DNA of 60,079 nucleotides from the NCBI GenBank assembly GCA_019359415.1, contig JAHHHH010000041.1:1-60079 (forward strand). The letters are read 5' to 3'. A program made the position numbers and the translations under genes. This DNA comes from Iphinoe sp. HA4291-MV1 (lineage in GTDB: Bacteria; Cyanobacteriota; Cyanobacteriia; Cyanobacteriales; Nostocaceae). The notes beneath the pieces are model-generated. The model ran no database searches, was not told where the DNA came from, and worked only from the letters and a program-made list of their open reading frames with translations. Below, piece by piece: positions 19,772 to 28,709 of this stretch. Every line of letters starts with the position of its first letter. Position 1 is the first letter of the stretch.

Positions 19772-20662
19772 CTACTTACCCACCAGTGGCAACAACAAAG
19801 TCACAAAATAATAAACCAAAGGAGCAGTGAAAATATAACTATCTGTACGATCCAAAATACCTCCGTGACCAGGAATCAACTGTCCTGAATCCTTTACCCC
19901 AGCATCACGCTTGAGCATAGATTCGGTCAAATCACCCAATAGACTAGCAATGCCAATAAGCAAACCTAATGCGACACCAGTCAAAGGGAATTTAGACCAA
20001 TTGAGATAATGGACTGCGACGACAGCTACGAAAACACTGGCAGCAATACCAAAAACAGCTCCTTCGACTGTTTTTTTAGGGCTAATCTCCGATAGAGGGG
20101 TTTTCCCAAAAAATTTACCAACGATGTAAGCACCAATATCAGCTGCCCAAATACATACAAATGTGAGTGCTGTTCCTACCAGACCTTGGGGTAAAGCGCC
20201 AAAGTCTCGGTTATCTATATTTGTCCAAATTGTGGACAGATAATCACTGATAGGCAGATTGCTGATAGTCACACCGTCGAGCGATCGCAAACGTACCCAG
20301 TAACTTGGCAGATACCCAGTGTAGAATAGCCCTAGAATGGAAGCGGCAATATCCGCAATTGTTGCCATTTTTGGCTGAAACAGCAGGTAAAAACAAATAA
20401 AAGTGCCAGCCACTGGCATCACGGCATCAGCTAAGCTCCCATCCAAAGTGCAAATGATGAGCAAGACTTGGCTGACAAACATGGTGGTTTTAGCAGCAGG
20501 AGCCATACCTTTTGCTCGCACCAAATTAAAATATTCTAGTTGACCGAGAAAGATGATAACCGCAAACAAAAGAGTGAAGTACCATCCACCCAAAAGGGTC
20601 GCAGTCAAAGCAAGGGCTATTGCAACAATTCCACTAACAATCCGAGACCAAGGCATGGGCAA
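19772..20662 (-). CDS. cdsA: Phosphatidate cytidylyltransferase
   Basis: 296 residues with about eight membrane segments. It makes CDP-diacylglycerol for phosphatidylglycerol synthesis. Family features seen are WAADIGAYIVGKFFGKTPLS, SPKKTVEGAVFG, and the C-terminal signature LLGDLTESMLKRDAGVKDSG with PGHGGILDRTDS. Start MPMPWSRIVSGIVA. A GA/TC-rich tract separates it from cbiT upstream. Confidence 0.95.
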   Translation of the reverse strand: MPMPWSRIVSGIVAIALALTATLLGGWYFTLLFAVIIFLGQLEYFNLVRAKGMAPAAKTTMFVSQVLLIICTLDGSLADAVMPVAGTFICFYLLFQPKMATIADIAASILGLFYTGYLPSYWVRLRSLDGVTISNLPISDYLSTIWTNIDNRDFGALPQGLVGTALTFVCIWAADIGAYIVGKFFGKTPLSEISPKKTVEGAVFGIAASVFVAVVAVHYLNWSKFPLTGVALGLLIGIASLLGDLTESMLKRDAGVKDSGQLIPGHGGILDRTDSYIFTAPLVYYFVTLLLPLVGK

Positions 20663-20757
20663 AAGAAGGAAAAAGTGAAGAGTGAAAAAAGAAAAATGAA
20701 GATTGAAGAATTTTTTGTATTTTCTTTCTTCCTTCTTCTTTCTTCATACTTTGTTTT

Positions 20758-21375
20758 CTAGTCTAGTTTCTCACCACTGAGAATAAAAATGGGGTTGACG
20801 GCAGTAAAGGTTTGAGAAGAACCTCGCGTCTCCAAACGGTTCACAGCCGACTGGATGACTTCAATATTTCTCGCTTGCAACTGGGCAAAGCTTTGAGAAA
20901 TAGCATACAGACCTTCTAGATTAGCAGCTGTAGCGACAACTCGACCTGAGGGTAGCAAATAATGCCACGCTGCTTTCATAATTTCTTGGATGGGACGTCC
21001 TCCCTCAATACAAACGCGATCAGGAGGTACTTTTAGGTTATGCAAACACTCAGGAGCGCTCCCTTCAATGACTTCAACATTCTTCACTTCAAAGCGATCG
21101 CAGTTGCGCCGGATCAAGTTGGCAACTTCTTCATCTCGTTCTACAGCGAAGATCTGTCCACTTGGAGAGAGTAAACCCACTTCTATTGGAATCGTTCCCG
21201 TTCCTGCACCAATGTCCCATAACACAGTATTGGGTAAAAGACGCAGTTGGGCAAGCAATAGCAGTCGAATTTCTCGCTTACTGAGGGGAATTCCTGGCAA
21301 GCGCTCAAAAAAATCATCTGGAATACCAGGAGTAATATAAGGCCAAAGTTGGGAGGGCATAAGCAATTCACGCAT
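20758..21375 (-). CDS. cbiT: Precorrin-6B C15-methyltransferase (decarboxylating), CbiT subunit
   Basis: 205 residues, a SAM-dependent methyltransferase of cobalamin synthesis. The family N-terminus PGIPDDFFERLPGIPLSKRE is plain, as is the SAM site LWDIGAGTGTIPIEVGLLSP and the next strand IFAVERDEEVANLI. The CbiE partner is not next to it. Same direction as cdsA. Confidence 0.93.
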   Translation of the reverse strand: MRELLMPSQLWPYITPGIPDDFFERLPGIPLSKREIRLLLLAQLRLLPNTVLWDIGAGTGTIPIEVGLLSPSGQIFAVERDEEVANLIRRNCDRFEVKNVEVIEGSAPECLHNLKVPPDRVCIEGGRPIQEIMKAAWHYLLPSGRVVATAANLEGLYAISQSFAQLQARNIEVIQSAVNRLETRGSSQTFTAVNPIFILSGEKLD

Positions 21376-21561
21376 TCACTCATTCATAAGGTACGGCATT
21401 GGAAAAACTAGACTTGACAAGTATTTCTAGTACCCTCTCTTTGCAACAGAGAATGTGGAACAGCAAAGAACCGTACAATTATGTTAAAGATATATATCTG
21501 TCTAGATTAGGAAAATAAAATAAATAAAAAGGTTTTAAATTTATATCCATAAGTAATCATA

Positions 21562-23103
21562 ATGAATGGTCAAATATTAGGCGATCGCTACGAAGTACAG
21601 CTGCAATTGGGGAAAAAGGCTGGGCGACGGACGCTTTTAGCTCGTGATCTCCTCACAAGTGAAATGGTGGTTGTCAAGTTACTGTCTTTTACCAGTGACT
21701 TTGAGTGGGATGATCTCAAGCTGTTTGAGCGAGAAGCCGAAACTTTAAAAAAAATAACACATCCGTCTATTCCTCGCTATTTAGATTATTTTGAGGTAAA
21801 TTCATCAAATATCAAAGGGTTTGCTTTAGTACAAACTTATATCCCAGCACAAACGTTAGAGCAATACATAAAAGCTGGGCGTACTTTTACGGAAACAGAA
21901 GTCAAACAGATTGCTAAAGCACTTTTAAAAATTCTCATTTACTTACACGAACAAAAACCTTCTACAATCCACCGAGATATTAAGCCTAGTAATATTTTGC
22001 TGACAAATCGCTCTGGCAATAGTGTAGGTCAAATATACTTGGTAGATTTTGGCTCGGTGCAGACTGTAGCAGCCTCTGAAGGCGGGACAATGACTGTAGT
22101 GGGAACTTATGGTTATATGCCACCAGAGCAATTTGGTGGACGCACAGTTCCTGCATCTGATCTCTACAGCTTGGGTGCAACTTTAATTTACTTAGTCACG
22201 GGGACACAACCAGCAGATTTACCCCAAAAGGACTTCCGGATTCAATTTGAGCAGGCGACAATTCTGAGTCCTACTTTGACTGAGTGGTTGAAGTGGATGA
22301 GTGAACCTACTTTAGAGCGACGATTGAGTTCGGCGCGTGAAGCACTAGCAGCTTTGGAACATCCACTGCTTTTGCAACAGCCCCACCCAGAAGAAATACA
22401 CCTCACAGACTGGATTAGAGGAAGTTGGTATTGGGATGGTCACCATTGGATGAGTAAAGCTCAAGAACAGCAAACACAAATTGTCTTGCCAAAGCTTAAC
22501 AGAAAAAATGAGTCTGGACGTCATAGTTTAACTATTAAAATTGCTAAACCAGCAGGAAGCAAAATAAAACTGCATAAGGATGAAAATTCTTTAGAGATTC
22601 TCATTCCACCAACTGGTTTTCAGCCATCAATGACGTTCATGGTTTTGTTTGCTATTTCTTGGAATTCTTTTATTCTTTTTTGGACAATTACTGCCCTGAC
22701 TGCACCTTTTCCAGAAAACATACCCTTTGCTTTATTTTCGCTTCCCTTTTGGGGTGCTGGTTTTCAGATGTTGTCTTGGATTTTATTTCCTTTGTTCAGA
22801 CGGACTCGGCTATCTGTAAATCGGGAAAAAATTGCTTTTAGTTGGGATTTGTTTGGCTTGAAATTCAATCGTGTTGCTTCAGCACGAACACAGGATATCA
22901 CTAAGTTAGTGTACTTGCCGAAGACGTTTACAACAAACTCTGAAGGTACGGAAGTGGAAATTCCACCTCAATTAATAATTTGGGCGGGAGTGCATAAGTA
23001 TCAGCTTGGTGGTAGTCATGGTCCTATTAAATCTGAACCGGAAATTGAATGGCTAGCTCATGAATTAAGCGATTGGTTAGGTTTACCACTGACGCAAGAA
23101 TGA
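21562..23103 (+). CDS. Serine/threonine protein kinase with C-terminal membrane domain
   Basis: 513 residues. An N-terminal Hanks-type kinase (about 8-275) has a Lys in VVVKLLSF, the catalytic loop TIHRDIKPSNILL, the DFG motif YLVDFGSVQT and PEQFGGRTVPASDLYSLGATL. The glycine-rich loop is atypical (LGKKAGRRT). A middle tail follows, then two hydrophobic segments (about 350-410; FMVLFAISWNSFILFWTI) and a cytoplasmic end. This kinase-plus-membrane-tail form is common in filamentous cyanobacteria. Transcribed alone. Confidence 0.92.
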   Translation: MNGQILGDRYEVQLQLGKKAGRRTLLARDLLTSEMVVVKLLSFTSDFEWDDLKLFEREAETLKKITHPSIPRYLDYFEVNSSNIKGFALVQTYIPAQTLEQYIKAGRTFTETEVKQIAKALLKILIYLHEQKPSTIHRDIKPSNILLTNRSGNSVGQIYLVDFGSVQTVAASEGGTMTVVGTYGYMPPEQFGGRTVPASDLYSLGATLIYLVTGTQPADLPQKDFRIQFEQATILSPTLTEWLKWMSEPTLERRLSSAREALAALEHPLLLQQPHPEEIHLTDWIRGSWYWDGHHWMSKAQEQQTQIVLPKLNRKNESGRHSLTIKIAKPAGSKIKLHKDENSLEILIPPTGFQPSMTFMVLFAISWNSFILFWTITALTAPFPENIPFALFSLPFWGAGFQMLSWILFPLFRRTRLSVNREKIAFSWDLFGLKFNRVASARTQDITKLVYLPKTFTTNSEGTEVEIPPQLIIWAGVHKYQLGGSHGPIKSEPEIEWLAHELSDWLGLPLTQE

Positions 23104-23189
23104 AAATAGCAGAGGAAGAAGATTTTCTGGCGAATGAGTATACGCAGCTCATGATGGCTAACTCTAAATTCTTTCGTAGCGGATGGTGC

Positions 23190-23212
23190 GCCGCCCGTAG
23201 GGCGGCTGTTTT
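23190..23212 (+). terminator. Hairpin terminator between convergent genes
   Basis: GCCGCCC-GTA-GGGCGGC (23190-23206) is a perfect 7-bp GC stem followed by TGTTTTA. It lies 86 bases after the kinase stop and could serve that gene. Confidence 0.7.
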
Positions 23213-23264
23213 AGTAACGCACCCGAAGCAAGAATTTTAGATTTTACGCTAAATCTAAAAGCAA

Positions 23265-24371
23265 CTATGCTACGTTCGGCTCAATTAAATTTTCTGCTCC
23301 TTGAATGACTTTTGCCGACTCAATTTTGTCACCCGCCTTCAGTTTATCCAAAACATCTTTTCCTTCAATGACATAGCCAAAAACGGCGTAGCGACCATCC
23401 AACAAGTTGCGTCCTGCTGGAGTGAGTTCTGGTTCAAACAAGAAGAAGAAGACTTGCGAAGAACCACCATTCGCATCACCTTCAGGACGTGCTAGCGCTA
23501 CAGTACCAAAAGCAGAGAAAGGCAGAACTGGTAAATCAGTGTAACGACCTGCTTGTTCTAAAGTGATACCGTATGTAGGTTCTTCGTCACCTTGTACAAG
23601 AACTTCTAACGGAATGGCGCGGTATTTACCCGTTTCTGGATCAATAAAGCCGAAATCCTTGCCTGGTGGATCTCCAGTTTGCAGAACGTAGGATTCTTCA
23701 GAACGGGTGAATTCTAAGCCGTCATAAAAACCCCGTTGCACTAAATCAACAAAATTCCCAGCGGTGACAGGGGCGCTGTAGCCGTCTACAACAACAGTAA
23801 GGTCACCTTTGCTAGTTTTCACCTCCACAGTAGCACGACCTTTCAGTTGAGGTAAATTGCTGTATTTGGCTGGCACTTCAAAGGGAAATTCGTTTACCAT
23901 TGATTCTTCTAGTTTGCCAACAAGACTCAACAATTTGGCACGTTGCTCTGAAACTTGTTTTTTATCTTTTGTTTTGACCACTTCTTGCAAGGCATTCACG
24001 CCGGATTTTAATTCAGCAATCACGGCTTCAGCTTGGGATTGGCGTTCTTCTGGAACACTTGCGAGAAGTTGGGATGGTTTATCAAGAATTCGCGATGCTT
24101 TGCTGAGGTCTCTAGAAATAGTACCCCAGCGTCGATTTGCTCGCAGTTGAGTGGCAATATCTTCTAAAGAAGCTTGCAGTTGCCGTACAGGTTTATTATC
24201 TATAGGGAGTGAATACCGCAATAGAGCATTGCCGTCGGTAATAGCATTGCCAGATGGTAGCGCAGCGCTACTAGAGGGAGTCCATCCAGCTGTACTTATT
24301 CCTAAAAATAAAGTTATCAGCAGGAGTGCAATTAGGCTGTTATTTAGCCAAGATTTCAATATTTTGAACAT
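23265..24371 (-). CDS. Thylakoid-lumen-type cyclophilin peptidyl-prolyl isomerase
   Basis: 368 residues from ATG 24371 (MFKILKSWLNN); an ATG eight codons earlier is also possible. A signal sequence (LIALLLITLFLGI) is followed by an N-terminal helical domain (about 50-165; QLQASLEDIATQLRANRRWG) and a cyclophilin domain (about 190-365; VTAGNFVDLVQRGFYDGLEF, QVFFFLFEPELTPAGRNLLD, YAVFGYVIEGKDVLDKL). This is the layout of the lumenal TLP38/CYP38-type proteins linked to photosystem II. Catalytic residues of the cyclophilin are partly altered, as usual for that group. Confidence 0.9.
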   Translation of the reverse strand: MFKILKSWLNNSLIALLLITLFLGISTAGWTPSSSAALPSGNAITDGNALLRYSLPIDNKPVRQLQASLEDIATQLRANRRWGTISRDLSKASRILDKPSQLLASVPEERQSQAEAVIAELKSGVNALQEVVKTKDKKQVSEQRAKLLSLVGKLEESMVNEFPFEVPAKYSNLPQLKGRATVEVKTSKGDLTVVVDGYSAPVTAGNFVDLVQRGFYDGLEFTRSEESYVLQTGDPPGKDFGFIDPETGKYRAIPLEVLVQGDEEPTYGITLEQAGRYTDLPVLPFSAFGTVALARPEGDANGGSSQVFFFLFEPELTPAGRNLLDGRYAVFGYVIEGKDVLDKLKAGDKIESAKVIQGAENLIEPNVA

Positions 24372-24495
24372 GGGATAGCTCAAATGCAGTATCAAATTGT
24401 TAACTAGGCGTTACCCAACAATTATCTTCCCACAGTACAGGAAGCACTTTCGCTTTGATATCAAGTTACACCTAATAAGAGAGGAAAACGCTCCT

Positions 24496-24518
24496 GACGC
24501 GGCTGTCACAACCGCGTC
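24496..24518 (-). terminator. Hairpin after rhomboid gene
   Basis: GACGCGG (24496-24502) and CCGCGTC (24512-24518) form a 7-bp GC stem, 15 bases past the stop of the rhomboid gene (minus strand). The T-run is weak. Confidence 0.55.
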
Positions 24519-24532
24519 CTGTCCTCAATTTC

Positions 24533-25210
24533 CTAATAGTCGTCGCGCCTAAATAACCCAAATAAAGGACCAAGAATGATACCAAACACAAAGCCACCGA
24601 TATGCGCCCAGTAAGCAACTCCTCCCGTCTCCACACTCATGTTAGCGGCTGCTTGCAGGTTGGCAAGACCAGCTATTACATTCTGAACAAAGAAAAGTCC
24701 TATCAGTACAAGCGCAGGAACTCTTATTGTGGTAATGAAAAAACCCAAAAAGACTAATGACATAACTCTTGTATGGGGAAAGCGGATAATGTAAGCACCC
24801 AGAATTCCAGAAATAGCACCACTTGCCCCCAAGGATGGAATTTCAGAATTGATACCTATCACCCACTGGCATAAGGCTGCGAGAGCACCGCAACTGAGGT
24901 AAAAAATTAGGTATTTAAAATGACCCAAGCGGTCTTCAATGTTGTTGCCAAAAACCCATAGAAATACCATATTGGAAATGAGGTGCCACCAACCGCCGTG
25001 TAAGAATTGCGAAGTCAATAAAGTTGTCCACTCACTAGCAAAGTTGTTAGTTAACTGTTGTGGTACTACTGCATATAACTGCAAAAATTGCTCTGTTTGT
25101 GCATTCGATAGACTAACTTCATGAAGAAAAACTAAGACGTTCATGCCAATCAACCCATAGGTAACATATGGGGTGATTCGTGTTGGGTTTTCGTCGTACA
25201 GGGGAAACAC
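24533..25210 (-). CDS. Rhomboid-family intramembrane serine protease (copy 1)
   Basis: 225 residues with six to seven membrane segments. The catalytic Ser is S130 in SLGASGAISGILGAY and the His is in AYWAHIGGFVFG near the end. HGGWWHLISNMVFLWVFGNN is the rhomboid L1/TM2 signature. It cuts membrane proteins within the bilayer. GTG start at 25210; the bases before it (AAAAACACCTGTG) match those at the start of copy 2. Copy 2 lies upstream in the same direction; the two look like a tandem duplication. Confidence 0.93.
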   Translation of the reverse strand: MFPLYDENPTRITPYVTYGLIGMNVLVFLHEVSLSNAQTEQFLQLYAVVPQQLTNNFASEWTTLLTSQFLHGGWWHLISNMVFLWVFGNNIEDRLGHFKYLIFYLSCGALAALCQWVIGINSEIPSLGASGAISGILGAYIIRFPHTRVMSLVFLGFFITTIRVPALVLIGLFFVQNVIAGLANLQAAANMSVETGGVAYWAHIGGFVFGIILGPLFGLFRRDDY

Positions 25211-25470
25211 AGGTGTTTTTCCTAATCACTGATTAACTGCAATATATCCTGTGAAACTGGCAGTTGCTGAATATAGTGCTTCTGACTTCGTTGTAATACC
25301 GTTGGAACCCTACCCTGGCTTTGGCTTGCGCCAAAACCGCCCCTAAGCGCGAACTCGTGGGGTCAAAGCAGCGTGCTGCATCCAAACGAGAACCGCTATA
25401 AAAGGAATTTTACCTACTGCTATGAGTCGCAATAAAAAATCTATATTGGGCAAACCTAATAATGAATAAC

Positions 25471-25496
25471 AAGTGCCAACCCTATTCGTGGCACTT
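25471..25496 (-). terminator. Hairpin terminator after rhomboid copy 2
   Basis: AAGTGCCA (25471-25478) and TGGCACTT (25489-25496) pair perfectly; read on the minus strand the stem is followed by a T-rich run (GTTATTCATTATT). It is 8 bases past the stop of the copy 2 gene, so it separates the two rhomboid genes. Confidence 0.75.
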
Positions 25497-25504
25497 GCTT
25501 TGTA

Positions 25505-26224
25505 CTACCCGTACCAAGATTCTTGCCTTGGTTTGTCGCTAAATAGTCCCAGCAACGGACCTAAAATTGCGCCAAAAAGAAAACCACCTGCATGCGCCCA
25601 GTAGGCAATACCGCCACTTTCCATGCCAATATTAGTGGGTGTTTCTAGACTGGCAAATCCGTAGAAAGCTTGCTGGATAAACCAAAATCCTAGGAAGAAA
25701 TATGCTGGAACACGAAACGTGGGGAAGAAAAACCCTAGGGGAATGATGCCAAGAATTTCCGCTTGGGGAAAACGGAGAATGTATGCCCCCATAACGCCAG
25801 CGATCGCACCACTTGCTCCCAAGGAAGGAATTGAAGAGCCTTGTGCAAAGTACCATTGGGCTAGTGATGCCAAAACACCGCAACTTATATAGAAAAATAA
25901 ATATTTGACATGACCCAATTTATCTTCAACGTTGTTACCAAAAATCCATAGAAACAACATATTACCAGCCAAGTGCAGTAAACCACCATGTAAAAACTGT
26001 GAAGTTATCAAAGTGATCCATTCTGGCACCGGCTGGTTGACTGAAATTCCCGCAAAACTAGCAGTAAGTTCTCGCGGAACAACAGCCGCAAGGTGTAAAA
26101 ATCCGTCTAATTGTTGCGGAGGCAAACTTGCTTCGTAAAGAAAAGCCAAGACATTGACGGCAATCAGCCCATAAGTGACGTAGGGCGTGATTGTCGTAGG
26201 GTTATCATCTTTGATAGGAACCAC
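25505..26224 (-). CDS. Rhomboid-family intramembrane serine protease (copy 2)
   Basis: 239 residues from a GTG at 26224 (VVPIKDDNPTTITPYVTYGL). The catalytic Ser is in SLGASGAIAGVMGAY and the His in AYWAHAGGFLFG. The frame extends upstream 12 more codons to 26260, but the GTG lies in the same sequence context (ACACCTGTG) as the start of copy 1, which favours it. It has about six membrane segments and is clearly a paralogue of copy 1. Confidence 0.92.
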   Translation of the reverse strand: MVPIKDDNPTTITPYVTYGLIAVNVLAFLYEASLPPQQLDGFLHLAAVVPRELTASFAGISVNQPVPEWITLITSQFLHGGLLHLAGNMLFLWIFGNNVEDKLGHVKYLFFYISCGVLASLAQWYFAQGSSIPSLGASGAIAGVMGAYILRFPQAEILGIIPLGFFFPTFRVPAYFFLGFWFIQQAFYGFASLETPTNIGMESGGIAYWAHAGGFLFGAILGPLLGLFSDKPRQESWYG

Positions 26225-26349
26225 AGGTGTTTTTTCCGATTTTTGAGGAACCAGCCTCACTGTACCTAATTTTTCGTGTCGTTTCTTCTAACCTGTGGAG
26301 GTATTTAGTACAGTGAACAGGGAACAACGAACAGGGAAGAGTTATCTAG

Positions 26350-26418
26350 CATTGCCCATTGCCCATTGCCCATTGCCCATTGCCCATTGCCCGTTGATAA
26401 CTGATAACTGATAACTGT
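26350..26418. repeat. Heptamer arrays (CCCATTG and TGATAAC types)
   Basis: Tandem CATTGCC/CCCATTG units (about six) followed by about three TGATAAC units just after the smpB stop. The same ordered pair, preceded by the same TTATCTAGCATTGCCC lead-in, occurs at 56483-56555. Confidence 0.95.
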
Positions 26419-26886
26419 TTAATACACTTTCATTGCCCGTTGCATCTCGCGCTGATCTTGGCGCCGCTTGATGTCCTCGCGCTTGTCGTGGATTTTTTTA
26501 CCTCTGGCAAGAGCTATACTTACTTTCACCCAGCCGCGCTTGAGATACATCTTCAAGGGTACTAAAGTCAAACCCTGCTGTTCTACTTTGCCAATAAACT
26601 TGCGAATTTCCTCGCGATGCAGCAGCAGCTTGCGTGTGCGGCGTGGTTCATGATTAAAATACTGCCCACTAGCATTGTACGGTGAAATATGCGCGTTAAT
26701 TAGCCATGCTTCGCCATCACGGATTAAAGCATACCCATCTTGGAGATTAACCTTACCCGCACGGATTGACTTAACCTCGGTTCCTGTCAACTGAATTCCA
26801 GCTTCGTAGGTTTCGAGAATTTCGTATAAATAACGGGCTTGACGATTGTCGCTAATCACCTTGTAACTTTCGCTCTTGTCACTCAT
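26419..26886 (-). CDS. smpB: SsrA-binding protein
   Basis: 155 residues: NRQARYLYEILETYEAGIQL, GTEVKSIRAGKVNLQDGYAL, LHREEIRKFIGKVEQQGLTL and the basic C-terminal tail ALARGKKIHDKREDIKRRQD are the SmpB signature. It binds tmRNA and helps rescue stalled ribosomes. The tmRNA gene was not recognised in this window. Confidence 0.97.
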   Translation of the reverse strand: MSDKSESYKVISDNRQARYLYEILETYEAGIQLTGTEVKSIRAGKVNLQDGYALIRDGEAWLINAHISPYNASGQYFNHEPRRTRKLLLHREEIRKFIGKVEQQGLTLVPLKMYLKRGWVKVSIALARGKKIHDKREDIKRRQDQREMQRAMKVY

Positions 26887-27265
26887 TGAAAATTATACGT
26901 ACCTCAAATGTGTTAGAAAAGATATTGTATGATTGTTTGTATCTTTGGGGCTATGAAACCGCCATCAATCTTCAACAGAATATCAGTGTTATCCTACTAA
27001 TTTAGCTTCTTTGTACTGTTTTAGGTTGTTTGTATTGTTGATTAAACTTTTTCAATAGTGACAACTTATTCAAGGTCATTCTTCTCCCTCTTCTACTTAA
27101 TTTGTAGTAATTAGTAATTAAAAATTATTAACAAATACAGACTTAGTACAGCTTTGCGTAAAATCGTGGCGAATTGAGGGTTGAAATTTAAACGCATAGG
27201 CGCTGAGTCGCAAAGCGACACGCACTCGCGTTCGCCTTCCCGCAGGGTAGGGGCGCACCAGGTAA
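26887..27265. other. Intergenic region upstream of smpB with GC-rich repeats
   Basis: AT-rich for about 290 bases, where the smpB promoter should be; no gene seen. The right part (27195-27274) holds a GC-rich repeat (AAAGCGACACGCACTCGCG; GGGGCGCACCAGGTAAGCGC) that served as the landing site of the MITE at 27275. Confidence 0.45.
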
Positions 27266-27274
27266 GCGCACCAG

Positions 27275-27543
27275 CATTTGTGACAGGTTAAGACAGCACT
27301 ACTTTTGTCAATTAGTAATTATCCTGAATATTGAGGAAAATGTAAGGTATAAAATTTAGTTTTATACTGACTTCTTTGGGCAAGAATGAATGATGCGTCT
27401 AAATACTAAGCGATTGCCCAAAGGGCACTGCGCTCTGCGCAATCGCTAACCCAAAAATCATGTTTTCGACCACAGTTTTCTGGATATTTTTCAGTCCTAT
27501 TACATATTGACAAATGCACCATAACCTTAACCTGTCACGAATG
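27275..27543. mobile_element. 269-bp MITE with 18-bp TIRs and 9-bp target duplication
   Basis: The left end CATTTGTGACAGGTTAAG (27275-27292) matches the reverse complement of the right end (27526-27543, CATTCGTGACAGGTTAAG) at 17 of 18 bases. A perfect 9-bp direct repeat GCGCACCAG flanks it (27266-27274 and 27544-27552). No gene is inside. A 37-bp palindromic repeat is nested at 27410-27446. Confidence 0.88.
27410..27446. repeat. 37-bp GCGATTGCCC...GCAATCGC palindromic repeat
   Basis: One of four related short palindromes in the window with ends GCGAT(T/C)GC and GCAATCGC: 27410-27446, 45322-45358, 49841-49875 and 50524-50558. The core contains GGGCACTGCGCT. The copy here sits inside a MITE, so it arrived in or after that element. 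Confidence 0.8.
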
Positions 27544-27637
27544 GCGCACCAGGGACGCGGAGAATTCGCGCTCGTATTAGAGAATAACTGTAGTTGCTGT
27601 CTACGAGGTATGTTCAAAAGATGAAACAACAAAAAGA

Positions 27638-27667
27638 CAAAAAGCCTTAGATATAAGGCTTTTTTTC
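27638..27667 (-). terminator. Strong hairpin terminator (bidirectional)
   Basis: AAAGCCTTA (27641-27649) pairs perfectly with TAAGGCTTT (27654-27662), with an A-run before and a T-run after, so it can work on either strand. It is downstream of the minus-strand gene at 27754. Confidence 0.85.
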
Positions 27668-27753
27668 AAGAGGATGAGCTTTCTTGCTTGATTACTGTAA
27701 ATTCTCCACACCTTACGGAAAGTCGTCTGGAGAACGTCCACAAGACTCAGGAA

Positions 27754-28404
27754 TTAGTTAGAAACTGGCACATTTTTAAACGCTGCTGTATCTGGTACAA
27801 AGATGTCTATATTGTTAACACTCTCAGGAATCCTTAACCAAACATAGGCATCAGCCGAAGCTTTAGGACGTAGTGTAAATAGAGCAATACTACCTGTTGA
27901 GCGATTGAGGTTTACTCCTTTATAGGTTTCGCTCGTGTCAGGATTACGTGCTGTTGTGCTGTAGACTCCTACAGATTCAGCAGGATTAATTCCATTCGTA
28001 GCAAGGCGACGGATACGCATTTGCACATTTATCACATCACGGTTTCCAGTTTCTGGATCTTTAATCCGCTTTACCGATAGTAACTCCACTTCTGCTTTCT
28101 GACCAAAGGAAGGTTGTACAAATTGACCAGGTTTAATAGCAGCACTGGCGGTGGCTGTTGATTGTGCTATTGTGGTTGGAGATGAAGACGCAGACGTTTC
28201 TAGCGGACTAGGTGTTGTGTTAGAAAGAGCAGTATTAGTTTCTACACTGGAAGTTCTTTGGGTAGAAGTGGTGGCGGTACTGTTACCAACATTAGCGGCG
28301 TTCAGCGTCTGTTGTAGGGTAAAAACTTGGTAAGCCGTATAGCCACTGCATAATAAAGCCAAAGTCGAGAGTAAGACAGCTACACTAGATAGGAATGTAT
28401 TCAC
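27754..28404 (-). CDS. Membrane-anchored hypothetical protein, DUF4352-like
   Basis: 216 residues. One N-terminal membrane segment (about 5-25; SSVAVLLSTLALLCSGYTAY), a long Thr/Ser-rich linker (about 38-92), and a C-terminal beta-rich domain (VELLSVKRIKDPETGNRDVI; VNVQMRIRRLATN; YVWLRIPESVNNIDIFVPD) resembling telokin-like DUF4352 domains. The domain would face the periplasm. The exact family is uncertain. Confidence 0.65.
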   Translation of the reverse strand: MNTFLSSVAVLLSTLALLCSGYTAYQVFTLQQTLNAANVGNSTATTSTQRTSSVETNTALSNTTPSPLETSASSSPTTIAQSTATASAAIKPGQFVQPSFGQKAEVELLSVKRIKDPETGNRDVINVQMRIRRLATNGINPAESVGVYSTTARNPDTSETYKGVNLNRSTGSIALFTLRPKASADAYVWLRIPESVNNIDIFVPDTAAFKNVPVSN

Positions 28405-28564
28405 ACCGTAACCTCTACTTCGTGTTTCTGCATATAGTTACTATGATTTCAATACAAGCTTGTCAATTTCTCGATTTTGTCATGCTATGAGTACATTTGG
28501 TTAATGCCTTGCATAGTTATCTTCAAAACCTAACTTAGGTTCCTTTCGCCGACACCCAGAATTT

Positions 28565-28709
28565 GGCGTTGCTGAATTGAGGAATGATTTTTAGACTTAT
28601 GCCAGTCTTTTTCCCTCACCCTTACCCTCTCCCAAAAGGAGAGGAACTAGATCTTGGCTTCCTTCTCCCAAAGAGAGAAGGGTTGGGGATGAGGGCAATT
28701 CATTCTTAC
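28565..28709. mobile_element. Truncated copy of the GGCGTTGCTGAAT MITE
   Basis: Begins GGCGTTGCTGAATTGAGGAA and matches the element at 14785-14943 in reverse orientation across its interior (CTCATCCCC, TTCTCCC and CTCTCCC blocks). It stops at CATTCTTAC, missing the second TIR (ATTCAGCAACGCC). Its last bases form the stop codon of the nuclease gene. Confidence 0.85.

Noticed and set aside
26350-26418. Regular repeats considered as a CRISPR array
   Set aside because: Units are contiguous 7-mers without spacers; typical of cyanobacterial heptamer repeats.
26887-27265. Search for tmRNA next to smpB
   Set aside because: No tRNA-Ala-like ends or tag reading frame recognised.
27399-27632. 77-codon minus-strand frame
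   Set aside because: Covers MITE and palindromic repeat; composition is not protein-like.
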